The notes: generated by a model not told the origin, from the letters alone. A DNA stretch of 64,000 bases from Amorphophallus konjac (GCA_022559845.1 CM040128.1:180774691-180838690); one strand, 5' to 3'; positions 20,991-32,828 are shown, counted from the stretch's first letter. Translations and numbers: made by a program.

Positions 20991-23312
20991 TGTCACGCCC
21001 CGACGCGGAATATCAAGGCGCGACGAGTCGTAAACATTCATGTCGATCAGAGCACGAAGATTGGGGTCCAAACCATAAAAATAGATAAGAAGAAATGGAT
21101 ACTCTTATTTCATCGAAATAAAGTTCTTACAACATTCTTAAGCCTTACGAGGCAAGATACAACTTCAACATAAAAACATAATTCTGGCAAGAGCAACCGT
21201 TCATAAACCTAGGTAACTAAGGTAATCTTGATTCCTCAATCACTCTAGCTCATTCCCATGAGTTTGGGGTTCATCATCAGAATTACCTGAAATGTTAACC
21301 GGAAAACGTAGGGTGAGCGAAATGCTCAGTAGGACTTATATCTCTATACCAGGCAACTTAAAGTAATTAGCAGTTTGGATAAAGTATGTGTTATGCCGAG
21401 AAACGTAAATAAAATATGGAACAAGTATAGGAGAGAGAGTAAAGTAATGTAGTAATTGGAATCACAAGTAGACAAGATATCAAGAGTAAAGTTCAAGTAG
21501 AGAATGATCATGTAGCAAGTAATATTATGGAATTGGCCATTTTACGCAAGTATGTACAAGTCAAGTACTTCATGTATTCAAGCAAGTCAGGAAATTCACA
21601 AACTGTGGATGTCATAAATTAATCTAGCAAGTCAAGCACTTCGGTGCAATGCCACACCTAGTCATTCAACTCCCATGGGCACAAGTACTTTCGGGCGCTC
21701 CCCCCAAGACCAGACCGGGCCCCATTAATGCCAGGCATTGGGTTATGGATCATAGATCCCAAGTATATTTTGACATCCACATTTTATGTATGGCCAAGAA
21801 TTTCAAGGTAGAGCTTACGAAATAAAGTACAGATCTAGCAAAATTATCATTCAAGGGACCAGTAGTACAAGAATTCAAGTAGATGTAAGAGAAGTCCAAG
21901 GATGATTTTAAGACATAATGTTTAACGACATTAAGATAATAAGAAAGCATCATGTTTAACGACATTAAGTCGGTAAGAGAATTGGATTAATGGACACAGC
22001 TTATTCGGTTCTCTCGAAAAACCTTGTTAAACAGGCTTAGATCAAGTTTTTAACAGTCGGGTGTTTAATTAGAAAACCGCGGAATTATGGCCAGGTAAGA
22101 GGTGGGACAGTGGGAGGCTCCCCTCGCATTTGCAAGGTCCTAATTAATAAACCACTTATCCACTTAAAGCGTTTGCCCGTGGACCTCTTTCCTTAGACAC
22201 CATTTTTCCTTGGAAATCTAGTTATTTACACGACTTGTTAAAAATACGGTAACATGATATCATGAAAATCGTCAAAAACTCACGGTTATGCAACTAAGTC
22301 CATGTAATTTTAACAGATAATATCTACTCCATTTAACATGCCAGAGATATAATATAGTCATGGAGATCAAAGATATCATGAAGGTAACAAGAACTGGGAC
22401 GGAAATATAAGCTCATGGAATAGAATTATTATCTTGCATAACCTTAACTTAATCGTGTGTGAATTAAAATGATATGCAACTTAACATGACATATCTAAAA
22501 AGGCTAGATGATATATAACCGGAAAACATCACAATCGAGGTAGAGACCGCGCATCCGGAACACGGTCTTAGAAAGACACCGTGATCCGAGATGGATCTTC
22601 AAATGGTTAAAAATCTTAGTTTAAATATTATGTCTAATTGTATGGATAGCATGATCAATACTTAATAAAATTTGGGGAAAATAGTATAGAATCAAAGTAA
22701 CCATGCATCTACATTTAATGCATGCATTAATTTAAGTTTAGCCTGAGAGAACACCTACCTTTTTGAAGATCAAGAATAAGAAACTTAAGAACGAATAATG
22801 CTTTCGACACTCCTCCAACTTCGAGCTTTCTCCCTCTCTCCAACCAGCAATTCCTCCCAAGATAGTTGTGATTTGAGTATGGAAGAGCATAGCCCTATTT
22901 ATAGGCCAAAATCTCCCACCTACTTTCACTATTCCACCAACCTCGTTCCATTACACCCACCCCATTACACCAACTTTATTCCACTATTACACCAACCCCA
23001 TTATACCAACCCCATTACACCAACTTTGTTCCACTATCCGGATGACATAATCTATGACCTCATTTATTCGATGATGTAAGAATGACCTCATCCATTAGTT
23101 AGGATTAGATTAAAGCTAATAAAAATTGGATGTCGACGTCTTTGTCTTTTTGAAATCGTATCGCGAATCTCGCCATTTGTGTTAACACGTGGAATAGGGC
23201 TCATGTTTGCATAATAGAAAACTATTCATAATTTATTTTATTTTCATCTTTCATTATTTCTTTTATATATATATATATATAAATGCATATAAAAAAATTT
23301 TGAGTTGCTACA
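20991..23312 (-). repeat. 5' LTR of nested Tekay element
   Basis: It is the same length as the 3' LTR and nearly identical to it. TATA box at 22896-22903 (minus). At the far end it abuts the CCTTG duplication and then T1 coding sequence. Confidence 0.96.
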
Positions 23313-23317
23313 CCTTG

Positions 23318-25217
23318 TTTCCTGATCATTCTGGCTACACGACCAGTCATGTCGGGCAGTCCCGTGATTGGGATGAGTGGGTCATGCAGTTCGTCGGGGA
23401 GTTTACAATCATCGTCCCCTCTGATCGGGTGTTCATTAGCCACATAGAAAATAGTGGACCATCCTCCGGGGTTAGGCACCTCCAAGGTCCTCAATGGTTC
23501 AGCCGCTTGGCAGTCAGCTTCTGCGAGAGGCTTGATGATCCCGAACAGGACCCTGATGTCCTCCAGCAAGTCTTCGAGGTGCGGCAACCCCGGTGTGGGG
23601 TAGATGGAAAGGGGAGTCGCTTTGAATACTCCTTCTGCCCCAGAAACAGATGCTACTTGACGGGGGGCCACATATCCTGGCGGCGGTGGAGGGAACCAGC
23701 TGTCCGACTCTGCCTTCATCTTTCCCTTGTCTAAGGTGACTTGGGGAGCTTGCTTCGGCTTTTCTAGATACAGGTTGGCGTCTGAGAGATGGCACTCGAA
23801 CACCTCAAAAGGGTGGAGGTCGGCAAAGATTCTCTCCTCCTTCCCATTGCCAGGGTACTTGATGCATTGATGCAAAGTAGACGGCACGACCCTGTTCTGG
23901 TGCAGCCAAGGCCGGCCGAGTAATGCTTTGTAGGAGGTACCAGAATTAATCACATGAAATTGGACCTTAGTCGCGAAATCACCGAGAGAGACGCTAAACT
24001 TTGCAATCCCCATGGGGACCTTACACTTCTGGTTGAAGCCGGCGATCTTGACATTCTTGACCTTGATCAAGTGCACATCGAAGTAATGCTTTTTGTACAC
24101 TCGGTAGGGGAGTATGTTCACTGCCGCCCCAGGGTCAATCAATACCCTATTGATGGGGTGCCCATTCAGCTGCCCTTTCATGTAGAGTGGCATGTTGTGA
24201 CTGCAGGTAGGCAGGAGCATATCTTCTTCCGTGAAAGCCACCGCTACCTCGGGCGACATTTCTGCAAGGCAAGCCTCCACATAAGCTGGCGTCTGGAGTG
24301 CTGCGATGACGGCCCGCCGAGATAGAATCTCCCAGACGGTAAATCTGGCTGGGATCTTCTTTAAGTGCTTGACTATTCTGTTGCCGGCTAGGACCTCGAG
24401 CAACTTCATCTCTTCGGCTCTGCTACGCCTGCCCCCAGTCTGGGCCTGGGGAACCGGCTCAGGGGGCGTCTCCTCTGCCGGATCAGGTATTACTTGGGCT
24501 TGCGGGGCCTGTTGGGTTTCTGCCTTCTCTTGCATGAACTCGGTAAGGTTCGGGATGTTGCTAGTCTTTTCCCTTGATAGAGGAGGACTTGACAGGGGTT
24601 GGGCCAAGAGGCTACTTGCTTCTTTGACCTGTCGAGACTCTCGGGGGCATGACTGCCTTTCCCCTTGAGTCGTTAGAAACTCAATAAATGAAGGGGTATT
24701 CTGGCCGATCGGCTCTCCGGGGTAGAGACCCGAGGGAGGAGGAATCTCCATGTCTTGGATCCTAGGTTCAGGGATGTGATATGTCTGTTCTCCCCTGAGC
24801 AGGATGTTATGGTTGGCTTGAGGAGGGCGTCCCCACTTCGTTCCTGACCTGGTGGCATGATGGGAGGTGGATGCTTCAGCCTGGTTCACTTCTGATGGCT
24901 CAATGGGTGTCTCTTGCTCTTCCTCCCCTAGAGAGAGGGCAGTGTCAAACAATGCCGACAGGGTGTTGCAGGAGAGAACAACCCCGCTCTTCTTCTTGTT
25001 TCTGGGCCTCTTCTTCTTCTTTTTCTTCTCTTCTTCAGTGGCTGGCAACTGGCCTTGGGGAGGCTCACCCCACAAGAGAGGCTCTTCCTTCGCCTCGGCT
25101 TCTGCTTCTGGAGCCAGTTCGAGTGACTCGAACTCCCTCCAGGGGACATATTCCTTCAGCTCGACGGGCCGAATTTCGGGCTGCTCATACTCTTCAAGCC
25201 CATCGATAATGGCCTAG
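23318..25217 (-). pseudogene. T1 protease region of the gag-pro polyprotein
   Basis: One frame is open from about 25200 to the insertion point at 23318. It contains a Lys-rich run (EEEKKKKKKRPRNKKK), then a retropepsin with VLIDPGAAVNILPY (active-site D in a D-P-G context, not D-S/T-G) and LLGRPWLHQNRVVPS. A proline-rich linker follows. The last codons, to RMIRKQG, continue into the segment at 13816 across the nested element. Around 25194-25217 the upstream gag frame ends and this one takes over, so there is a frameshift or a deliberate frame change. Confidence 0.88.
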
Positions 25218-26096
25218 AGTCTTTCCACTGCGGGACTGGTCTCTTTGTGCACCCGCATCGGGGTATGTTTCTTCTTGTTGTTGGTGAAGCGCCTCATGAC
25301 TAGCCAGGGGGGCTGTATCATGCCATACAGGCGTCACTGGTGGTGGGACTGGTTGAGGTGTGACACCCCTTATATGAACCTCCGGCGTGGGCCGGGGGGC
25401 CTGCCTTCTTCTTCTTTTCCTCGTCGGCGCAGCCTGCCAACCTCCTTGGTCTTGAGCTGGTGCCATGACAAAGGCTTCATAGGTTGGAGCTGTACTGGCC
25501 TCTGCCCATTCCTCAGGCAGCTGCTAGTAAAAAGAGATCATGTTAACAGAAGTGCCGAGGTTTGGCATCTCATGCGGCTGCGGAGGATCCACCTTGTGCT
25601 CCCCCATGTCCAGTTCTCCCTTCTTCACCAAGGATTCAATGACATCCTTGAAGATGTAACACTCCTTGATAGTATGCCCCAGCATTTGGTGGTACGGGCA
25701 GAAACGAGGATCATCCTTTCTTTTTATGTCGCCAGGCCTCTTTGGTTCTGGCAATGTAATTTTATTGTATCTGGTGGCCCATTCAAACAAGATCCGGGAC
25801 TTATCTCGAGGAAAAGAATACAACTTATTCCTCATTTTCTCCCACAGGGAAGGACCTTCCCGTCGTTCAGTAGCCCTGGCTGGAGGTGGGTTGGTCGTCT
25901 CCTTGGCCTTCTCCGTCTGTTTCTCAAAAGCTAGGAAGTCCGATGTGTGGACTTCTGTCGGCATTGGCTTCTTCTCGGCTTGTCTGGCCCTTTGACTTGA
26001 TGCCGTTGGAGTGGAAGAGTATCGAGCAAGGAATGCCTCGATCTCCGCCACTATATTGTTTAAGCGGTCAAATGACTTTATTTCCGCACCGATCAT
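25194..26096 (-). pseudogene. T1 nucleocapsid-like domain (first knuckle)
   Basis: It is in frame with the gag ORF to its right, separated by a TGA at 26097-26099. It encodes LYSFPRDKSRILFEWATRYN and the knuckle CPYHQMLGHTIKECYIFK, then KKGELDMGEHKV. A TAG at 25524-25526 interrupts it, and the frame goes on to 25194 through an Arg-rich stretch (TRKRRRRQAPRPT). The knuckle has a C-x2-H-x4-H-x4-C spacing, unlike the usual CCHC. It is duplicated before RT (12650-13816). Confidence 0.85.
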
Positions 26097-26939
26097 TCAC
26101 TCAAGGATTTCTTTCTTCAGGTTCTGTTTACAAATTTGTACTGCGTCCTCCTGATGCAGGGGACGCCTGCATCTCATGCTGAGGTTCCTCCACCTCTTTA
26201 TGTAGTCGAGTGCCGACTCATCACTTCTTTGCTTTGTGGCATAGAGTTTTGCCACGGTGACCTCCCGTTCAGCTATGTAGAACCTTTCTTTAAATTTCTT
26301 CTGCATGTCGGGCCAGTCTACAATGGACCCGGCGGGCAGGCTCGAGTACCATTCGAAAGCAAGCCCGGTAAGTGTTGAGCCAAAGAATTTGAGGAGATAG
26401 GCTTCATCTGTAGCTAAATCCCCCATAATATTCACATAGTAGGCGATGTGCTCCCTGGGAGACCCTTGCCCATTAAACTTTTCAAATTTCGGCGGTTTGG
26501 TGATGCCGACCGGGAGCCTCCTTGCAGCATAGTGTGCCGGATAAGGTACCCGATACACATCAAAGGGCGTGCAATCACTATCGCCCCTCTCTGCCAGCTT
26601 CATGTCTATCATCTGTTCCAACATGAGTCTGTTCACTGTCGCTGGGTCCACCGGGTTCGGGTAGAAATGAGCCGATTGCGCCAGTGGCGTCGTTAACACT
26701 GTCGCCTGAGGCGCAATGGTGGATCCTTGGAACGGTAGGTTTGGCGGCGGGGCCGGAGTTATATGCTGTGGCTGGTGCAGGGTTATGCCCCCGGTGTAGC
26801 CGGAGATCGGCGGAGACACCGTCGCCTGTGGAGAAGCTTTCAAGGCCTGACCGTTACCCCCAGGGGTCTCTGGTAATGCTTCGGTTTGCCCGGACGTTGA
26901 GGGTTGAGCCGCTCTGTTGGTCAACTGCTTTTTTAGCAA
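26097..26939 (-). pseudogene. T1 gag capsid domain
   Basis: It encodes a retrotransposon gag core: LPVGITKPPKFEKFNGQG, then LLKFFGSTLTGLAFEWYSSL, WPDMQKKFKERFY and LDYIKRWRNLSMRC. These are the standard landmarks of gypsy capsid. A proline-rich N-terminal segment precedes it. The open stretch is bounded by a TAA at 26958-26960 and a TGA at 26097-26099; the frame is shared with both neighbours, so the whole of gag was once one ORF. Confidence 0.93.
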
Positions 26940-26957
26940 CTCGATCTCTCTTTGATA

Positions 26958-28379
26958 TTACTGCATCATGAGTAATACAACGGGGTCACTCATTGAGAGG
27001 CTGGGGGTGCCCCCTCTTTCTTTGGTTGGCGCCTCCTCGGTGGAAGTGGATGGTCCTCCCGTGGTACCTTCAGTAATGATGTTGGCGGCCAGGGCCGTCG
27101 ACGATTCCCCGTAGACAGTTCCTTCAATGTGAGCTTGTGTCTTTTCGGTTGCTGCCTTCCTTCTTCTGGTGAGAGGTCCTGGCCTTGCCGCAAGTCTGGC
27201 CATTTCTTCGGGCTTGGTCGGTAAGGCCCCGTACCGGCCGGACACTCCTACCATATTGCAAGTGTAGACCCTTATGTCCCTGCCTTTTCTTGTTGCTCTC
27301 CTTGACGGCCTTCCTGGGAAGACCAATCTGTCAAAGACCGACCCCCGCGGCCTCGCCTCTTCCCTCGGTGGGGACTGATAGCGCTCCTCGGAGCAGTTCC
27401 TCGACTCGGCACTAGGCGCGGATCGGGCTTCTTCTTCTTCAAATGCCAAGGCTACTGCCCCAAGCAATCTCTGATGACCCAGGGGAGTGCTCCCCGTGCC
27501 CCGCAGATAGTTTCTCATGGCCTGCTCCACCCCTTCCTAGTCTTGATCTGGAGGAGAAGCCGGTGGTGTGGCCCTATTGACAGTAACAGGCATGTAGGCT
27601 GTAGGCTCCTCACGGGCAGCCTGGTAGTGACGTCGGTGGTGTCGACGGCGGGTATTCTCTGGTGGGGTTAGTGTGGCCGATGCTGGCTGATAGACGGTGG
27701 TTGATGCCTTGACCCGGTCTACTTGTTGAGCCCTTGCCGGGCGAAAGGTGCTGGGTCCCGCCTGTGCCGGTGAAATGGCCCGGGCCGCCTTGGGAATCCA
27801 CGCCTGCTTGCCCTTAGTCGGCTTAGGGGCCGGTCGGTGCTGTGGGACTATGGCTGGAGCTGCGAGCGTCATCCTGCCCTTCATCTTCCCCAGTGGCTGG
27901 AAGGAGTTACGCACTGGAACGGCGGGTACGATGTGATCAGGGATTACTTCAGAGCGCCGCCCGGAAAGATGCACCCGGAGCGTTCCGATGACAGCAGACT
28001 TGCCGGTGCCGGAGACCCGGCCTCGGGATGATGTGGTTGCATGACTCCTTTGGAGCCTTCTCTGATGGGAAGCCGAGTCTGGGCGAGATGGGCCGGTGGC
28101 TTCGTGCACATGGTGCACGTTGCAGCCCAATATCTTCATAGGGGCAGCCATGGGGGATTCGGCCATTGGTTGGCTGGCAGCAACTTCGGTGGCCCCCTGG
28201 ATGGAGGCGTCGTTCTTGATTCCGTCAGACGCTTCCACGTCCAACAGGTGAGTAAAGGTCACTCCCAAAAAGTTGGGGAAGCCAACTGAGGGAGGGAATC
28301 TCTCGAAGGTGAGAGGGACGGCCATGTAGCCATTCCGCACGTGACTCTCGACGGGTTGGTGGCCGAAAGTGAGAGCCAT
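26958..28379 (-). pseudogene. T1 gag N-terminal extension
   Basis: Two open stretches in the same frame as capsid (28379-27537 and 27530-26958) are separated by one TAG (27537-27539). The first starts with ATG at 28379 about 105 bp after the PBS. Its product is basic and proline/alanine-rich, with HRRHYQ and RRRHHRRH clusters. I recognise no domain. The length (about 470 residues before the capsid core) is large for gypsy gag but long gag regions occur in Tat elements. Confidence 0.7.
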
Positions 28380-28483
28380 CTTGATGTCCGTAATGCAACC
28401 TGCATTTGCAAATTAGGGAATCAGTATTACAAGAAAGGGGCCGTGGAGCCCTTGGTTCCAGAAAAAAGATAAAGGGTGATCCA
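28380..28483 (-). other. T1 short 5' leader
   Basis: About 100 bp between PBS and the first ATG; no other feature seen. Confidence 0.6.
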
Positions 28484-28501
28484 GTCCCACCGGGCGTGCC
28501 A
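28484..28501 (-). other. T1 primer-binding site
   Basis: The minus strand reads TGGCACGCCCGGTGGGAC, starting with the obligate TGG, four bases inside a TG/CA-type LTR edge at 28506. It does not match initiator tRNA-Met. I do not assign the tRNA; it would need comparison with plant tRNA 3' ends. Confidence 0.6.
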
Positions 28502-28505
28502 GACT

Positions 28506-29339
28506 TGTGGACGCACTTAATTTTGAGAGAGATCTTCTTCCCTTTCGTTTATCCGTTTGTTGGTTTTATTAAGTGCGTGGGCGAGCCAGTCACAAAGTGA
28601 CAATTTGTTCGGGCTTCGGAGAGCCCATGGTGCGCTCGATCTGACTCAGTCAGGCGATTGTGTGGTTCGGGTCGGGACTGAGACCCGTTGTGCCATAAAG
28701 GTCACAACGTCATTTACATCCCCTCGGATAGGGGAATACCCTTGATTAATTGCCAGAAATAAGGGCTCCACGGTCGAAAGAAATACTGATTAACGCGGGA
28801 AGGAAACCACCCGTCGGGTTATGCGGTGAGCCCAAGGTGGGGGCCTGAATACCCAGGTCATGTCGGTCATTGATGGACCATTTAATGTTTAGACACAAGT
28901 TCACACGAAAAACGAGACGATAACTCGGAAGACGAATCCGTACAAATGTTTGCCGAGGGACGACAATTTTAATGCAGGGAGGCAAATCAAATCCCGACGA
29001 GGGAGGGGACTCTGATGAATTATCGGCCCGAAATAAGGCCGGGCGGTCACCATGACACGAGAGAGAATTCCCGAGAGCGACTTCTAGCTTACGGGGGGGC
29101 ATCAGTAATATCCCCGGGTTTGGAATCCAGGAAGGAGAGACTGCTGCCATATTGTTGTATTCACGATGGTCGTCGACACTTGTTATTCTCGTTTGTTTAT
29201 TGACATTACCCTTTCTTTGTTATTATTTTCCCCTGTTGTCGTCTTGGTTGAGGCCACCCCTTTTATCTCACTATTGTTATTACTATTCATCATTCCTTTT
29301 ATCATGTAGCCCCCCCTCCCTTTTTATTGCATGCATGTG
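28506..29339 (-). repeat. T1 5' LTR, inner part
   Basis: The LTR edge is set by the PBS: the + strand begins TGTGGACGCAC at 28506. There is no coding. A TATA-like GATAAAAGG (minus, about 29262-29270) could be its promoter. The outer edge is not determined, because the 3' LTR lies outside the window and the sequence passes into short-motif arrays at 29340. The LTR may include those arrays and reach the E3 edge near 48938, once the inserted elements are removed. Confidence 0.6.
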
Positions 29340-30428
29340 TGTATTCATAGGGGAGATGACGGAGGCTAGGATGTACCGCTGGGAAGAGTGGGGGCGTACC
29401 GCTAGACTGAAGATGGGCGTACCGTTGAAGGGTAAAGGGTGGAGTGGACCGCTGAAGGGGCTGAGAGTGCACCGCTGGAATAATGTGGAGCGTACCGCTA
29501 GACTGAAGATGGGCATACTGCTGAAGGGTGAAGGGTGGAGTGCGTGAACAAGCCACAAGGATTGTACAGACTTGCTGCTGTACAACAGACAATGTATAGA
29601 CTTGGCCAGCGATACAATGGCCGTGTGGACTTGGCAGCATGATGCACACGATGTGCAGACTTAATGCAATGCATGAAGGAGCAATGTATAGACTTAGGCA
29701 GACTTCGCTAGCGTGGAATGTGTAGACTTCATGCGATGCAATGTACAGACTCTAGAAAGGAATGTGCAGACTTAATGCAATGCATGAAGGAGCAATGTAT
29801 AGACTTAGGCAGACTTCGCTAGCGTGGAATGTGTAGACTTCATGCGATGCAACGTACAGACTTTAGAAAGGAATGTGCAGACTCGGTGCATGAAGCAAGC
29901 CAGTGAGGAATATATATAGACTTTCACAATGTATGGACTTGCCAAAAGAATGATACGTGAGTAGATAATCAACGTGTAGACTTAGCCAAGGCAACTAGAC
30001 GATGTACAGACTTGAGCAAAGCGAGGTCTGTATAGACTTGAGAGTTCATAACGTACAGACTTATGAGTGCAACATAGGTAGAACTGCCAATGTACAGACT
30101 GATAAGTGTATGCGACCAGATAGTGTGCAGACTTCATGCACAGGCTGTACAGACTTCAGCTCAAATAATGCAATGCCGCTGGGAGGATGCGTACCGCTCG
30201 GAGGGCAAGAGGGGGGGAGTACCGCTGGGAAAGGAACAGGGGGGGTGCGCCACTAGAGGGCCAAAGAGGAGCGTACCGCTGGAAAATAGAAGATGTGCTG
30301 CTGAAGGTAAAAGGGAGTGTACCGCTAGGAAAAGTGGCAGACAAAATCACGCAGAGTGTGCCGCTAAAGGGGTGGCCATGACTCAAGGGAGGGTTCTTGT
30401 TCAGCTCAGGGTGAAACATCTTGTTCAG
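29340..30428. repeat. mixed short-motif arrays (ACCGCTGG and GTACAGACTT)
   Basis: 29375-29530 and 30160-30370 hold copies of GTACCGCTGGGA or GTACCGCTGAAGG. 29550-30155 holds many copies of TGTACAGACTT or TGTATAGACTT, the exact reverse complement of the SIRE LTR motif. A unit of about 120 bp containing GCAATGTATAGACTTAGG is duplicated at about 29670-29760 and 29770-29880. It ends where the truncated Tekay-type LTR starts and resumes at 48346. Confidence 0.8.
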
Positions 30429-31442
30429 CTACTACGATCTTCCAACAAGGTAGGTTTTCTCAATTTTTGGCTAAACCGTAGTTAATCTAGGTAATTATAT
30501 AGCATGCTTAGTAGGTTTGGGCCATGGATTAGCTGTACAAACAGTATCTCTTATATGTCCAGCCTATCTCTTATCTCTCCAGCCTGTACAAGCTGTAAAG
30601 CCCCATTATTCCAGATCTTCCCCCTATTCGATCATGACAGACCCTATAAACATACCCGTAGCTACCCCATTCTAGGCTAGCTAAGGTTGGGGCAAAGCTC
30701 TGCAGGGATTGCGCAAGAAGGGTCTGTTACTACGATCTTCCAACAAGGTAGGTTTTCTCAATTTTTGGCTAAATCGTAGTTAATCTAGGTAATTATATAG
30801 CATGCTTAGTAGGTTTTCTCAATTTTTGGCTAAACCGTAGTTAATCTAGGTAATTATATAGCATGCTTAGTAGGTTTTCTCAACTTTTGGCTAAACCGTA
30901 GTTAATCTAGGTAATTATATAGCATGCTTAGTAGGTGTTCTCAATTTTTAACTAAACTAGTAGCTAATCTAGGATGATTAGTCTAGGCAGTTAGTCTTAG
31001 GCTCATCTCCATGCGATATTTCATGTTTATACATCATGTGTTAGCCTCATAGTTAGCATGTATTAGCTTTAATCCAAGAAAAGCCTCATAGTTAGCATGT
31101 ATTAGAAAGGTAGTAAAATTAGTAAAGTATTAGTTTCATTAACTAATCTATTAGCACACCTAATTAACCTGTTAATCTACCAAATCTATACCCTCGTGTC
31201 TATATATATAGTTAAGTGTCTACACAGGTGTCGACACTTCGTGTCTAACCTGTAACTACACTGTACAACAGAGACTAAAAAGGAACAGTAAATGTCGACA
31301 TTTGGTGTCGACACATGCAGAAACAGGTTGAAAAATAACAGAAATAAAATGTGAACGATTTATACGTTATTTATATAACACCTACACTTCCATACCTAAA
31401 TATATAACATCAATATATATAGATTTATAGTCAAATGTTCGA

Positions 31443-31680
31443 CACCTGCATATGCACTTCCATACCTAAATATATAACATCAATATATATAGATTTATAG
31501 TCAAATGTTCGACACCTGCATATGCAAGTGTCAACACCTACATATGCAAGTGTCGACACCTACATATGCAAGTGTCGACACCTTGCATGACACTTACATA
31601 GAAAGTGTCAACACCTCCTAATGGAAGTGTCGACACTTCCATAGGAAGTGTCGACACTTCCATATATGTAAATATATAAA
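31443..31680. repeat. GTGTCGACAC palindrome cluster
   Basis: AAGTGTCGACACC and GTGTCGACACTT recur about every 20-25 bp, separated by CATATGCA, itself a palindrome. Two copies of the perfect 18-bp palindrome GGAAGTGTCGACACTTCC lie at 31623-31640 and 31644-31661. The 3' LTR has a shorter version at about 45485-45600, so copy number changed after insertion. Confidence 0.85.
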
Positions 31681-32674
31681 TGTCTATATATGTATATAAA
31701 TTCATATATATAGTCAATTAATTGTATATACAAAATATATAGAAAATAGAATATAATATAAAATAGACTCCTTCATTCTTACAGAGTATATATATATTTG
31801 TAGAATGAAATTATTTTTTTTATGTAAAAATCTAATTTTCACCACATTAGTTTATACATACTAAAAATTATCTCCAACATGTTAAAACTATTTCCATCAT
31901 ATTAAAGTGACTTCTAATATGATAGAATTATTTTATACATACTGAGAAATAAAAATAATTTTAAGCATGTTAAAATCTATTTAAAGCCATTTTTGTACAT
32001 ATAAAACTTACTTTCCTATTAAATAAATTAGTAAATTGATGCATGAAAATTACTTCCAGCATGATAATATTTCTTCCAGTATGGTAAAATTATTCCAGCA
32101 TGTTATAATTATTTTTACTGTATTAAAACTATTTTTCAGCATGATAATACTATTTTCCTATCAAATAATTAGCAAATAAGTGTAGAAAAATAATTTTTAG
32201 CATGATAACATTTCTTCCAGCATGGTAAAATTATTCCAGCATGTTATAACTATTTTTCGCATGTTATAATTATTTTTAGTGTATTAAACTATTTTTCAGC
32301 ATGATAATTCTATTTCCCTATCAAATAATTAGCAAATAAATGTAGAAAAATAAATTTTAGCATGATAAAAATTATGTTGTTATCAGAAAATTTTTGTAAT
32401 CAGCATGGCAACCTTATCTTATCATCCTATCAGTAAGCTAATTATTTTAGCCTGTTAAGCAATAATTTTAGCATGTTAATAATTAATTTTTAACATGTAA
32501 AAATTAAATCCAGCATGAAAAATTTATTTTTATCATCTTACCAGTAAAGTAACATATGAAACTCATTCTCAACATGTTAATATTATTTTTAGCAAATTAT
32601 AACTATTTTCAAGTTAAAAACTTATTTTCATAACCAAATTCTGATTATGATAATAAATTACCATTTTGGCTAAC

Positions 32675-32790
32675 TCATATATATATATATATATATATCG
32701 GACAGAAGATATACATATCTACAACCTCCATTATATATATATATTGGACAGAATTTTATAATCTGATATATATATATATATACTTATTGG

Positions 32791-32828
<38 letters not shown>

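Larger units (their letters stand above)
13812..23317 (-). mobile_element. nested Tekay/Del-type chromovirus, complete, young
   Basis: Both LTRs are 2322 bp (13817-16138 and 20991-23312). The 5-bp target duplication CCTTG is at 13812-13816 and 23313-23317. The element is read on the minus strand: PBS at 20971-20983, gag-pol, chromodomain, polypurine tract, 3' LTR at left. By eye I find only two substitutions between the LTRs (near 15767/22941 and 15974/23148), so insertion was recent. It interrupts T1 between the protease and RT domains. Confidence 0.97.
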
